DNA from: Curtobacterium luteum
GTDB lineage: Bacteria; Actinomycetota; Actinomycetes; Actinomycetales; Microbacteriaceae
Assembly (NCBI RefSeq): GCF_014646995.1
Contig: NZ_BMOI01000015.1
Location: 19,105-80,233, forward strand
Length of the DNA: 61,129 nt
Direction: 5' to 3'
This document shows, one piece after another, positions 16,534 through 25,288 of this stretch (its first letter is position 1; the number at the start of each line of letters is the position of its first letter). The notes below the pieces were generated by a model. It was given only the letters and a program-made list of their open reading frames with translations, was not told the DNA's origin and searched no databases. The position numbers and the translations under genes are program-made.

Positions 16534-18009
16534 TCACACGTCGAGGTACGTGAACCGTCCCTCGATCGCGGTGCCGAGCACCCGGGCCGAGCGCAACGCT
16601 CCCGACGACGGCGCTGCGAGCGGGTCCTCCGCCAGGAGCACCAGGTCGGCGACGTCCCCGACGGACACCCCGACCCGGCCACCCTCGGTCGATCCGCGCC
16701 ACGCGGTCAGCGCGGCGAGCCGCTCGGCCGGGTGCCACGGCTCCCGTCCGTCCCGGTCCCGCCCGACCGCCGCCGCCATCGACACCCACGGGTCGAGCGG
16801 TGCCACCGGCGCGTCGGAGCCGAGCAGCAGGGACGCACCCGCGCGGTCGAGCGACGCGAACGCGAACGCCCGGTCGGTCACGCCCGCCCAGTGACGGTCC
16901 GCGATGTCCCGGTCGTCCATCGCGTGCTCCGGCTGCACGGACGCCGCGACGCCGAGCCGCGCGAAGCGCTCCACGTCCTCCGGCACGAGCAGCTGCGCGT
17001 GCTCGATCGTGCCGCGGGCGCCGACGGCCTCGAAGACGTCGAGCGCGAGGGTGTTCGCCCGGTCGCCGATCGCGTGCACGGCGGGGACGAGCCCGGCCGC
17101 CACGGCACGTCGGACCATCGCGACGAGGTCCTCGAACGCGTACGCGAGCACGCCCGAGCCGTCGGTCATCGCCGCCGTCCGGGTGCCGAGCGACCCGTCG
17201 GTGATCACCTTGAACGGCCCCATCGTCACGAGTCCCCGGGTCCCGGGCACGACGTCGCCGGTGCGGAGCCCGCGCGCGATCGCGGCGTCGAGCTCGCCCG
17301 GGTACACCCCGGACCCGACCCGCAGGCCGTCCGTCCCCGCTTGCACGCGCCGGGTCCACCGGTCGATCCCGAACACCATCTCGAGGTCGCGCACCCGCGT
17401 CACCCCGCGGGCGGCGGCCGCCTCGACGGCGTCCGCCACGAACCCGTCGAGCACGTCGTCCGGCACACGGGAGAGTGCGCCGGTCACGTCGAAGGCGTCC
17501 TGCTCGCGCAGGACGCCGTCCTCGCCGGCCGGCAGGGGCCGCCCGACCAGGGCGGCGAAGTGCTGCAGCGCGAGGGCGTTGCACCACACGGCGTGCAGGT
17601 CCGCACTGATGACGACGACCGGGAGGCCCGGTGCGGCCTGGTCGAGCAGCTCACGGCGCGCGGGGCGTGGCCACATCCCGTCTCGGTAGCCGTGCCCGAC
17701 GAGCACCCGGTCCGGCACGCCCGTGCGGGCGACGTCGGCCAGGAGGGACGCGGTCGACTCCGCGGAGTCGCAGCCGGACACGTCGACCCGTCGTCGCACG
17801 AGCGCCCACTGGTCGAAGTGCACGTGGTGGTCGACGAGTCCGGGTCCGAGCCACGCGCCGGCAGCGTCGACGACCTCGGTCTCGGCGGAGGTCGGGTCGA
17901 GGGTCCCCGCGGGTGCGATCGCGGCGACCCGCCCGTCGACGAGCAGCACGTCGGACGGGGCGCCGGACGTCCCCACGCGCCGGACGGTGCGGAGCAGTGT
18001 CTCGGTCAT
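16534..18009 (-). CDS. Amidohydrolase 3 family protein (YtcJ-like metal-dependent hydrolase)
   Basis: 491 residues. An N-terminal beta-sandwich piece (LLVDGRVAAIAPAGTL) precedes a TIM-barrel amidohydrolase with metal motif VDHHVHFDQ. Conserved blocks VISADLHAVWCNALALQHF, GTIEHAQLLVPEDVERFARLGVAASVQPEHAMDDRD and LLLGSDAPVAPLDPWVSMAAAV place it in the YtcJ group, whose members hydrolyse N-acyl or formamide-type bonds. Substrate unknown. The ATG at 18009 has a GGTGGGG site and lies 8 bases after the paiB stop, so the two genes form an operon. Confidence 0.85.
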   Translation of the reverse strand: MTETLLRTVRRVGTSGAPSDVLLVDGRVAAIAPAGTLDPTSAETEVVDAAGAWLGPGLVDHHVHFDQWALVRRRVDVSGCDSAESTASLLADVARTGVPDRVLVGHGYRDGMWPRPARRELLDQAAPGLPVVVISADLHAVWCNALALQHFAALVGRPLPAGEDGVLREQDAFDVTGALSRVPDDVLDGFVADAVEAAAARGVTRVRDLEMVFGIDRWTRRVQAGTDGLRVGSGVYPGELDAAIARGLRTGDVVPGTRGLVTMGPFKVITDGSLGTRTAAMTDGSGVLAYAFEDLVAMVRRAVAAGLVPAVHAIGDRANTLALDVFEAVGARGTIEHAQLLVPEDVERFARLGVAASVQPEHAMDDRDIADRHWAGVTDRAFAFASLDRAGASLLLGSDAPVAPLDPWVSMAAAVGRDRDGREPWHPAERLAALTAWRGSTEGGRVGVSVGDVADLVLLAEDPLAAPSSGALRSARVLGTAIEGRFTYLDV

Positions 18010-18010
18010 C

Positions 18011-18070
18011 CCCACCGTCACGGCCGGTCCGCCGCTGGCGCGTCGGCCCGGAACCGGCGGCGTGGGCCCA
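18011..18070. repeat. Dispersed repeat family C, copy 1 (60 bases)
   Basis: 56 of 60 bases match 21880-21939. The ends CCCAC and GTGGG are inverted, and an inner pair (CGCCGCTGG with CCGGCGGCG) adds a stem. This copy encodes the last residues and the stop codon of the PaiB-like gene. Confidence 0.75.
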
Positions 18071-18698
18071 GCGCCTCCAGCCCGTGTACCCGGACCATCT
18101 CGTCGGCGAGCGCCGGCGAGGCGTACGGCCCGTCGCCACGGAGACCCGCGACGATCCGCTCGACGACCTCGGGGGCCTTGTTCTGGGAGAGCTTGGCGCG
18201 GGCGTCGAACCGGGTGACCCGGATGCGGATGCCCACGGTCCCCTTCGCCATCGCGCGGGCCGTCTGCTCATCGACCTCGAGGGACACCGGCTCCGGCATC
18301 ACCTGCTCGAAGTGGTCGACGAGTTCGCCGAGGACGCGGAAGTTCTCCTCGTCGGACAGGACCTCCGGCGTGCCCCAGCAGTGCGCGGTGACGTGGTTCC
18401 AGGTCGGGACGAACTGCTCGGGCGGGTACCAGGCGGGGGAGACGTACCCGTGCGGTCCCTGGAACACGACGAGGACCTCGTGCTGCCCGAGTTCGTGGGC
18501 GACCTCGTCGGGGCGGCCGACGTGGGAGACGAGGACGATCTCGTCGTCGGTGCTCGTGGCCGTGTCGAGGAGGACGGGGTAGTGCGACGCGACGAGCCCC
18601 GTGGCGGTGGGCGACACGATCGTGGCCCACGGGTTCTCGGCGATCAGCCGACGGACCTCGGCGACGTCGGTCATGAGGAAGTGGGGTGTGTGCCGCAT
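18018..18698 (-). CDS. PaiB-like FMN-binding negative transcriptional regulator
   Basis: 226 residues. The start MRHTPHFLMTDVAEVRRLIAENPWATIVS and the blocks VASHYPVLLD, SHVGRPDE, VVFQGPHGYVSPAWYP and PTWNHVTAHCWGTPEVL are the PaiB family signature (flavin-binding split barrel, named after the Bacillus protease-repression gene paiB). VGIRIRVTRFDARAKLSQNK is the conserved C-terminal block. It may bind FMN and affect transcription or act as an oxidoreductase. The final 16 or so residues derive from repeat family C. Divergent from the peptide operon. Confidence 0.88.
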   Translation of the reverse strand: MRHTPHFLMTDVAEVRRLIAENPWATIVSPTATGLVASHYPVLLDTATSTDDEIVLVSHVGRPDEVAHELGQHEVLVVFQGPHGYVSPAWYPPEQFVPTWNHVTAHCWGTPEVLSDEENFRVLGELVDHFEQVMPEPVSLEVDEQTARAMAKGTVGIRIRVTRFDARAKLSQNKAPEVVERIVAGLRGDGPYASPALADEMVRVHGLEALGPRRRFRADAPAADRP

Positions 18699-18770
18699 GG
18701 GTCGAGCGTGGCACAGGTCGCTCCGCGGGCGCGAGGGTCGTCGTTTCGGGCCTGTTTCCGAGAAGTAAAG

Positions 18771-18790
18771 GTTTCAGAGATCACTGAAAC
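18771..18790 (+). promoter_or_regulatory. Candidate operator of the peptide-uptake operon
   Basis: GTTTCAGAGATCACTGAAAC has perfect 7-base arms around a 6-base spacer. It ends five bases before the proposed -35 element. Its regulator is probably the GbsR/MarR protein encoded in the same operon. Confidence 0.55.
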
Positions 18791-18795
18791 AAGTC

Positions 18796-18825
18796 TTGTG
18801 GTGGGGTTTCGTCCGGCCCTAGCTT
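18796..18825 (+). promoter_or_regulatory. Putative promoter of the peptide-uptake operon
   Basis: TTGTGG (18796-18801) and TAGCTT (18820-18825) are separated by 18 bases. The predicted leader is about 49 bases, with a GAGG ribosome binding site before the ATG at 18881. Confidence 0.5.
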
Positions 18826-18880
18826 CACCGTCAACGACGACCGGTCCCGAACCGGACGCGCTCGACTCGAGGAGCAAACG

Positions 18881-20473
18881 ATGCGACGCAGGACTCTCGC
18901 CGCGCTGGCCGCGGCGGCCACGGTGGCGCTGGTGGCCGCGGGCTGTTCCGCAACCGGGACCGCGAACGACCAAGCGGGATCGGGCGGGAGCCTGGTGTAC
19001 GCCACGGGCGAGCCCGACCACCTCACCCCCGGACGCCAGACCGTGGCCTTCACCCAGGTGCTCAGCCTGTTCGCACCCCTCACCGAGACCGACTCGGACG
19101 GCAAGCTCCACGACGTCGCGGCGAAGAGCGTCACGTCGAGTGACAACACCACGTGGACGATCACGCTGCGCGACGGCTGGAAGTTCCAGAACGGCGAGGA
19201 GGTCACGCCCGAGAGCTACGTCAAGGCGTGGAACCACACCGCGTACGGGCCGAACGCCTGGGAGAACAGCGGCGAACTCGCGTCGATCGTCGGGTACGCG
19301 GACCTCAACCCGGCGTCGGGCAAGCCGAAGACGAAGGAGATGTCCGGGCTGAAGGTCACGGGCAAGGACACCTTCACGGTGACGCTCGACCACGCCGACA
19401 GCCAGTTCCCCCTCCAGCTCAGCCAGGCGCAGACCGCCTTCTACCCGATGCCGGAGGCCGCCTACGCGGACCTCAAGGCGTACGACGCGAAGCCGATCGG
19501 CAACGGTCCGTACGAGATGACCGAGAAGTGGAAGGCGAACCAGCCGTTCACGGTCACCGCCTGGAAGGGGTTCGAGGGGACGAAGGCGAAGACGGAGGAC
19601 GTCACCTTCAAGAGCTACTCGGACATGAACACCGCCTACACCGACGTGCTCGCCGGCAACGCGGACGTGCTCTTCCTGCCGGCCGACAAGATGACGAGCG
19701 CCGGTTCCGACTTCGGCGACCGGCTGCACTCGTTCGACGCCCCCGGCATCGACTACCTCGGCTTCCCGCTCTGGGACGACCGCTACTCCAACCCCGACGT
19801 CCGTCGAGCGATCTCCATGTCGATCGACCGGGAGCAGGTGAACAAAGCGATCTACGGCGGCCTGTACGAGCCGGCGACCGCCCTCACCCCGCCGAACATG
19901 TCCGGCACGCAGGAGGGCATCTGCGGCGAGGCGTGCGAGTTCTCCCCGTCGAAGGCCAAGGCGCTCCTGCAGGAGGCCGGCGGGTTCGACGGCACGATCA
20001 CGCTCGTCTACCCGGGTGGCAACGGCCTCGACTCGCTGTACCAGGCGTACGCCAACCAGATCCGTCAGAACCTCGGCGTCGACACGGTCGCGAAGGCCAC
20101 CACGGACTGGGCGTCGTACTACTCGGAGCTGACCGACAAGAAGATCGCGGGCCCGCACTTCGGTCACTGGGGTGCGCTCTACGCCAGCCAGCAGAACACC
20201 CTCCGTGCACTGTTCACCAAGGCCGGCGGCTGTGCCCCCTGCACCGGGTACTACCAGTCGGACGAGGTCGATCAGCTGCTCGCGAAGGCCGACTCCGCGG
20301 GGTCGCAGGCCGAGGCGAACGAGTACTACGCCCAGGCGCAGAAGGCCGTGCTCGAGGACTTCCCGGTCGTGCCCACGTTCTTCGACAAGTACGCCTACGT
20401 GGTCAGCGACAAGATCGCCTCGCTCCCCGCGGTCGACGGCAGCCCCGTCGTCCCCGGCATCACCGTCAAGTAG
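18881..20473 (+). CDS. Peptide ABC transporter substrate-binding lipoprotein (SBP family 5)
   Basis: 530-residue extracellular lipoprotein. The signal is MRRRTLAALAAAATVALVAAGC with the lipobox Cys at residue 22. The SBP_bac_5 fold is shown by VLSLFAPLTETDSDGKLHDVAAKSV, WTITLRDGWKFQNGEEVTPESYVKAWNH, LNPASGKPK and PNPDVRRAISMSIDREQVN-type blocks. Family members bind di- or oligopeptides and deliver them to DppBC permeases. A rare pair of Cys residues (CGEACEF near 348 and CAPC later) suggests a disulfide. It is first of seven co-oriented genes. Confidence 0.92.
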   Translation: MRRRTLAALAAAATVALVAAGCSATGTANDQAGSGGSLVYATGEPDHLTPGRQTVAFTQVLSLFAPLTETDSDGKLHDVAAKSVTSSDNTTWTITLRDGWKFQNGEEVTPESYVKAWNHTAYGPNAWENSGELASIVGYADLNPASGKPKTKEMSGLKVTGKDTFTVTLDHADSQFPLQLSQAQTAFYPMPEAAYADLKAYDAKPIGNGPYEMTEKWKANQPFTVTAWKGFEGTKAKTEDVTFKSYSDMNTAYTDVLAGNADVLFLPADKMTSAGSDFGDRLHSFDAPGIDYLGFPLWDDRYSNPDVRRAISMSIDREQVNKAIYGGLYEPATALTPPNMSGTQEGICGEACEFSPSKAKALLQEAGGFDGTITLVYPGGNGLDSLYQAYANQIRQNLGVDTVAKATTDWASYYSELTDKKIAGPHFGHWGALYASQQNTLRALFTKAGGCAPCTGYYQSDEVDQLLAKADSAGSQAEANEYYAQAQKAVLEDFPVVPTFFDKYAYVVSDKIASLPAVDGSPVVPGITVK

Positions 20474-20489
20474 GGACCGGCACCACCCG

Positions 20490-21977
20490 ATGGACCAGCG
20501 CACCGTCCTCCGCCTCGCGGCCGAGGTCCCCGAACGCGACGGGTTCCCGCTCGTCGACGACCTGCACGCCCGGTTCGCCGCGCTCGCCGCGGCGCACCCC
20601 GACCAGGTCACGGTCACCCGGATCGGCACCAGCCGGCTCGGGGAACCCCTCCACAGCCACCGCATCGGGTCCGGGTCGCACGCCGCCGTCATCGTCGGCG
20701 GCGTGCACCCGAACGAGCCGATCGGCTCGTGGACGGCCCTGCACCTCGCGACGTGGCTGCTCGAGGACCCGGAGGCCGCGGCGACGCTCGACACCATCTG
20801 GCACATCGTCCCGACGATCGACCCGGACGGCATGCGGCTCAACGAGGCGTGGTTCCGGGACCCGCACGACCGGGTGCACTACGCCCGGCACTTCTACCGC
20901 CCGGCGCCGGACAGCCAGGTGGAGTGGACCTTCCCCAACAGCCACGGGTCGGTGTACTTCGACCGGGTGCTCCCGGAGACGCTCGCGTTCATGCGGCTCA
21001 TCGACGACACCCGGCCGGACCTCCTCGTGTCGCTGCACAACGGCGAGATGGGAGGCGTCTACTACTACCTGTCCGAGGACCTGCCCGACGTCATCGACAC
21101 CCTGCGCGCGGTGCCGACCGCGCTGGGGCTACCGCTCGACACGGGGGAGCCCGAGTCGCCGCACCTCCGAGCACTCGCCCCCGCGGTGTTCGCGATGGAC
21201 GGCGTCGAGGCCGCGTACGACTACCTCGTGAGCCTCGGGATCGACCCCGCCGAGCACATCCACGGCGGTTCGAGCGCCGCCTGGGCAGCACGGCACGGGA
21301 CGCTGTGCATGGTCGCCGAGCTGCCGTACTGGAGCCACCCGGACGCGGACGACCAGACCCCGACCGACGAGTCGTACGCGGACCTCCTCCGCCGGTCGGC
21401 CGACGCCCTCGCTGCCTCGGGCGCGGAACTGCGGGCGGTCCTCGACGAGGCGTCCCCGATGCTCACGATCGCGTCGCCGTTCCTCGAGGCCTCCCGAGCG
21501 TTCGTCCCGCTGCTCGCGGGCATCGCGGACACCGACCGGGCACGGGCCGACCGCGAGCCCGCCGACCGGACGGCGACGGTCGCCGAGCGCTTCGGCTGCG
21601 AGGACCTGGTCCGCTGCTTCCGCCTGCGCTACGCGGGCATGCTGCTCCGGGCGCTCGAGGTGGAGACGACCGCGGGCACCGCCCCGGCGTCGCTCCGGCG
21701 GTTGCGCGACCAGCTCGCCGAGCGGTACGCCGAGTGGCAAGCCGACGAGCTGCCCGATGCCGCTCCGATCCCGATCCGCACGCTCGTGGGCGTGCAGTTC
21801 GGGGCGATCCTCGCCTGCGCGAGCCACGTCGCCGGAGGCGACGACAGCAGGCACAGCGCGGAGCCGGACCGCGCCTCTCCCCACCGGCACGGCCCGTCCG
21901 CCGCTGGCGCGTCGGCCGGGAACCGGCGGCGTGGGGCCAGTCCGTTGCTCGCCACGTCGCTGACGGGAGGCGCGTGA
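20490..21977 (+). CDS. M14-family zinc carboxypeptidase-like protein
   Basis: 495 residues, no signal peptide, so likely cytoplasmic. The M14 zinc site is visible as H73-x-x-E76 (GGVHPNEPIGS) with the third ligand H183 in SLHNGEMGG. The general-base Glu is E277 (MVAELPYW). The substrate-side Asn/Arg segment differs from classic carboxypeptidase A, as in M14 proteins acting on small or modified peptides. The C-terminal tail from about residue 464 overlaps repeat family C and looks like an acquired extension. Its place in a peptide-import operon suggests processing of the imported peptide. The stop overlaps the next ATG (TGATG). Confidence 0.85.
   Translation: MDQRTVLRLAAEVPERDGFPLVDDLHARFAALAAAHPDQVTVTRIGTSRLGEPLHSHRIGSGSHAAVIVGGVHPNEPIGSWTALHLATWLLEDPEAAATLDTIWHIVPTIDPDGMRLNEAWFRDPHDRVHYARHFYRPAPDSQVEWTFPNSHGSVYFDRVLPETLAFMRLIDDTRPDLLVSLHNGEMGGVYYYLSEDLPDVIDTLRAVPTALGLPLDTGEPESPHLRALAPAVFAMDGVEAAYDYLVSLGIDPAEHIHGGSSAAWAARHGTLCMVAELPYWSHPDADDQTPTDESYADLLRRSADALAASGAELRAVLDEASPMLTIASPFLEASRAFVPLLAGIADTDRARADREPADRTATVAERFGCEDLVRCFRLRYAGMLLRALEVETTAGTAPASLRRLRDQLAERYAEWQADELPDAAPIPIRTLVGVQFGAILACASHVAGGDDSRHSAEPDRASPHRHGPSAAGASAGNRRRGASPLLATSLTGGA
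21880..21939. repeat. Dispersed repeat family C, copy 2 (60 bases)
   Basis: Same orientation and 56/60 identity to 18011-18070. It lies inside the 3' end of the M14 gene and is translated as PHRHGPSAAGASAGNRRRGA. Confidence 0.75.
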
Positions 21978-22918
21978 TGCGCCCGGCGCTCGCCGTCGGC
22001 CGCCGACTCGGCGGCCTGGTCGTCGTGTTCCTCGGGGTGACCTTCCTCATCTACGCGATGACGTTCGCGCTGCCGGGCGACCCGATCAAGGCGCTCGGCG
22101 GGGACCGGCCGCTCTCCGACGCCGTCGTCCGGGCGCTCCGAGCCGAGTACCACCTCGACCAGCCGCTGTGGCTGCAGTACCTGCAGTACCTCGGCGGGCT
22201 CTTCCGGGGCGACTTCGGCACCGACTTCAGCGGGCAGTCCGTCGGGGAGCAGATGGCCTCGCGGTGGCCGGTCACGATCACCCTCGCGCTGACGGCCTGG
22301 GCGATGGAGATCGTGCTCGGCATCGGACTCGGAGCGCTGTCGGCACTCCGGCGCGGCACCGTCCTCGACAAGTCCGTGCTCGTCGGGACCATCGTCGTGG
22401 GGGCCGTGCCGGTGTTCGTGCTCGGCGTCGCACTCCAGCTCGTGTTCTCGGTACGGCTGCACTGGTTCCCGGTGGCCGGCGCGACCGCGGGCTGGCCCAG
22501 CGCCTACGTGCTGCCCGCGTTCGTGGTCGCGCTGTTCGGCCTCGCGGCCGTGTCCCGACTCACCCGGACCTCGATGATCGAGACGCTCGACGCCGACTTC
22601 GTGCGGACCGCGCGGGCGAAGGGCCTCGCGCCCGGCCGGATCGTCGGGGTCCATGTCATGCGCAACTCGCTCATCCCCACGGCGACCTACCTGGCGACCG
22701 ACCTCGGCTACCTCATGGGCGGCACGGTGATCGTCGAGGGCATCTTCAACCTCCCCGGCGTCGGGAACCTGCTCTTCCAGGGCATCCGCTCGCACGAGGG
22801 CGCGGTCGTCGTCGGGATCTCGACCGCGCTCATCCTGGTGTTCCTCGTCACGAGCGTGCTCGTCGACCTGCTGCACGCCGCCCTCGACCCGCGTGTCCGG
22901 ACAGGAGCCGCAGCATGA
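21977..22918 (+). CDS. Peptide ABC transporter permease, DppB-type
   Basis: 313 residues with an N-terminal signal-anchor helix (GGLVVVFLGVTFLIYAMTFALPGDPIKAL), a periplasmic-side loop with YHLDQPLWLQYLQYLGGLFRGDFGTDF, and five further helices. The DppB-specific cytoplasmic loop motif is DFVRTARAKGLAPGRIVGVHVMRNSLIPTATYLATDLGYLMGG. It pairs with the next permease. Its ATG overlaps the M14 stop and its stop overlaps the next ATG, so translation is tightly coupled. Confidence 0.93.
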   Translation: MRPALAVGRRLGGLVVVFLGVTFLIYAMTFALPGDPIKALGGDRPLSDAVVRALRAEYHLDQPLWLQYLQYLGGLFRGDFGTDFSGQSVGEQMASRWPVTITLALTAWAMEIVLGIGLGALSALRRGTVLDKSVLVGTIVVGAVPVFVLGVALQLVFSVRLHWFPVAGATAGWPSAYVLPAFVVALFGLAAVSRLTRTSMIETLDADFVRTARAKGLAPGRIVGVHVMRNSLIPTATYLATDLGYLMGGTVIVEGIFNLPGVGNLLFQGIRSHEGAVVVGISTALILVFLVTSVLVDLLHAALDPRVRTGAAA

Positions 22919-23805
22919 CCACCTCCGCCATCGGCGCGACCCTCGAACCCGCCGTCGTCACCCGTCGACGACCCCTGCGCGCCGCCGTCCGCAAGCCCGG
23001 GTTCTGGGTGCCGGCATCCGTGCTGGTCGTCGTCCTGCTCATCGCCGTGTTCCCCGCGTTCTTCGCCGGCTTCTTCGGCCACGGCGACCCGCGCGCGTGC
23101 GACCTCGGCCGGAGCGGTGCTCCCGCGGCCGACGGGCACCCGTTCGGCTTCGACCTGCAGGGGTGCGACGTCTACGCGAACGTGGTCTACGGCACCCGGT
23201 CCTCGGTCGCGGTGGCGCTGCTCACCACGGTCCTCGCCGGGGTGGTCGCGGTCGTCGTCGGGACGGTCGCCGGCATGCTCGGCGGCTGGGTGGACGCGGT
23301 GCTCGCCCGCCTGACCGACGTCTTCCTCGGCTTCCCGTTCCTCCTCGGCGCGGTCGTCGTGCTCAACAGCGTCGGGGAGCGCTCGGTGCTGACCGTGTCG
23401 CTCGTGCTGGCGTTGTTCGGCTGGCCGACCATGGCGCGGCTCGTCCGGTCGAGCGTGCGGAGCGTCCGGAACGCCGAGTTCGTCCTGGCAGCCCGGACGA
23501 TGGGCCTCTCCACGTGGCGCATCACCACGCGGTACGTGCTGCCGTCGTCGATCTCGCCGCTGCTCGTACTCGCCACCATCACCGTCGGCGGCGTCATCGT
23601 GTCGGAGTCGTCGCTGACGTACCTCGGCATCGGCCTCGAGAGCCCGGCGATCTCGTGGGGGCTGCAACTGTCCGCCGCCACGAGCCAGTTCCTCCGCGCG
23701 CCCCACATGCTCGTCGCGCCCGCGGCGTTCCTCGCCGTCACCGTGCTGTCCGTCATCGCGCTCGGCGACACGCTGCGCGCCGCACTCGACCCACGCCGCC
23801 GCTGA
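22915..23805 (+). CDS. Peptide ABC transporter permease, DppC-type
   Basis: 296 residues. The N terminus has one helix (FWVPASVLVVVLLIAVFPAFFAGFF), then the periplasmic domain with HPFGFDLQGCDVYANVVYGTRSS (the DppC HPFGTDxxGRD-type block, here with Cys). Four or five helices follow, with EAA loop EFVLAARTMGLSTWRITTRYVLPSSISPLLVLATITVGGVIVSESSLTYLGIGL. It forms the heterodimeric channel with the DppB-type protein. It starts in a 4-base ATGA overlap. Confidence 0.93.
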   Translation: MTTSAIGATLEPAVVTRRRPLRAAVRKPGFWVPASVLVVVLLIAVFPAFFAGFFGHGDPRACDLGRSGAPAADGHPFGFDLQGCDVYANVVYGTRSSVAVALLTTVLAGVVAVVVGTVAGMLGGWVDAVLARLTDVFLGFPFLLGAVVVLNSVGERSVLTVSLVLALFGWPTMARLVRSSVRSVRNAEFVLAARTMGLSTWRITTRYVLPSSISPLLVLATITVGGVIVSESSLTYLGIGLESPAISWGLQLSAATSQFLRAPHMLVAPAAFLAVTVLSVIALGDTLRAALDPRRR

Positions 23806-23878
23806 CGCGCGTCGCGCCGCACCCTGCGGCCGGCAGCCGTCAGACTCGTCACCACCGCCCCTCGAAAGGACACCCCCA

Positions 23879-25288
23879 GTGACCGACACCCTCGCCGCGT
23901 ACCGGAAGACCCTGCCCTACATCCACGACTGGGTGTCCTACAAGGTCTGGCAACTCCGCGTCCCGGGCGTGCAGGTCGCCATCGGGTACGCGGGCGAGGT
24001 CCTCTTCGAGGAGGCCTGGGGACACGCCGACGTCGAGGCCGGCCGGCGACTCACCACCACCGACCTCTTCCGGATCGCCTCGCACTCGAAGACGTTCACC
24101 GCGACCGCGCTCCTGCTGCTCGCCGAGCGCGGCGCCCTCCGGCTCGACGACACCGTCGGCACGTACGTCCCGGCGCTCGCCGACGGCGGCTCCCCGCTCG
24201 CCGACGCCACCCTCCGCGAGCTCATGGAGATGGGCGCCGGCGTGATCCGCGACGGGCACGACGGCGACTACTGGTCCCTCGCGCGCCCGTTCCCCGACGA
24301 GGAGGAGCTGCTCGCGCTCGTCCTCGACCGCGGCCAGAAGGTCCCGGCGGGGTCCTCGTTCAACTACTCGAACCTCGGGTACTCGCTGCTCGGCCTCGTC
24401 ATCGCCGCGGTCTCCGGTACGACGTACAACGACTTCGTCCGCGAGGCGATCACCGAGCCGCTGGGCCTACGGAACACCGGCCCGGACTGGGACCCCACGC
24501 GGGCGGACGACTTCGTGGTCGGCTACACCGGCTTCCACACCGACCGCCGCCGACACCGCATCGACCACGTCGACACCCGGGCGATGGCCGCCGCCACCGG
24601 CTTCCACGGCACCGCGGGCGACCTCGTGCGGTACTTCTCGCAGCACGTCATCGGGCAGGGCGCCCTCCTCAGCGACCACTCGAAGCGGCTCGCACAGCGC
24701 AAGGCCTGGAGCGCCACCGACGACCCGGCCGACCGCGGCTACGGCGCGGGCTTCGTCGTCGACCGGATCGGCGGACGCGAGGTCCGCGGCCACTCCGGCG
24801 GCTTCCCGGGTCACATCACCCAGTCGCTGTTCGACCCGGCGTCCGGGCTCGTCGTGTCGGTGCTCACCAGCGCCGCCGCCGGACCTGCGACGCTCATCGC
24901 CACCGCGATCATCGAACTCCTCGACCGCGCCGCGGCCGACGACGCACCCGGCGCCCCCGTACCCGACGGCGTCGACCCCGCCACCTTCACCGGACGCTTC
25001 GCGAACCCCTGGGGCGTCACCGACATCGCGCTGGTCGGCGACCGGCTCCTCGAGATCGACCCCGCAGCGCCCGCCCCGCTCGAGTCTCCCACCCGGCTCG
25101 AGGTGGTCGACGCCGACACCCTGCGGATGACGCACGGCAACCGCTTCGGCTCGATCGACGAGGACGTCACCTACTCACGCGACGCGGACGGCACCACGAC
25201 GGGCATCCGCGCCGGCGGCGGGATGAGCCTCACCGCCTGGTCCGTCCCGGTCGAGCCGCCCGCCGTCGCCGCCGGGGTCGAGGCGTGA
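23879..25288 (+). CDS. Serine hydrolase, beta-lactamase/D-aminopeptidase family (class C-like)
   Basis: 469 residues with no signal peptide, therefore cytoplasmic. The class C penicillin-binding fold is shown by S68-x-x-K71 (RIASHSKTFTA), Y-x-N in NYSNLGYSLLGL, and HSGGFPGH as the third motif. A C-terminal beta-barrel-like domain (about 350-469) follows, as in D-aminopeptidases and esterases of this family. Cytoplasmic location in a peptide-import operon argues against antibiotic resistance and for cleavage of imported peptides or amides. GTG start after GAAAGGA. Ends in a GTGA overlap with the regulator gene. Confidence 0.85.
   Translation: MTDTLAAYRKTLPYIHDWVSYKVWQLRVPGVQVAIGYAGEVLFEEAWGHADVEAGRRLTTTDLFRIASHSKTFTATALLLLAERGALRLDDTVGTYVPALADGGSPLADATLRELMEMGAGVIRDGHDGDYWSLARPFPDEEELLALVLDRGQKVPAGSSFNYSNLGYSLLGLVIAAVSGTTYNDFVREAITEPLGLRNTGPDWDPTRADDFVVGYTGFHTDRRRHRIDHVDTRAMAAATGFHGTAGDLVRYFSQHVIGQGALLSDHSKRLAQRKAWSATDDPADRGYGAGFVVDRIGGREVRGHSGGFPGHITQSLFDPASGLVVSVLTSAAAGPATLIATAIIELLDRAAADDAPGAPVPDGVDPATFTGRFANPWGVTDIALVGDRLLEIDPAAPAPLESPTRLEVVDADTLRMTHGNRFGSIDEDVTYSRDADGTTTGIRAGGGMSLTAWSVPVEPPAVAAGVEA

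Noticed and set aside
21840..21977. Frameshift at the end of the M14 gene
   Set aside because: The odd basic tail is explained by the in-frame family C repeat. The stop overlaps the next ATG as expected for an intact operon.
23879..25288. Antibiotic-resistance beta-lactamase
   Set aside because: The protein has the SxxK/YxN/HSGG pattern but no signal peptide and sits within a peptide-import operon. A resistance role is not supported.
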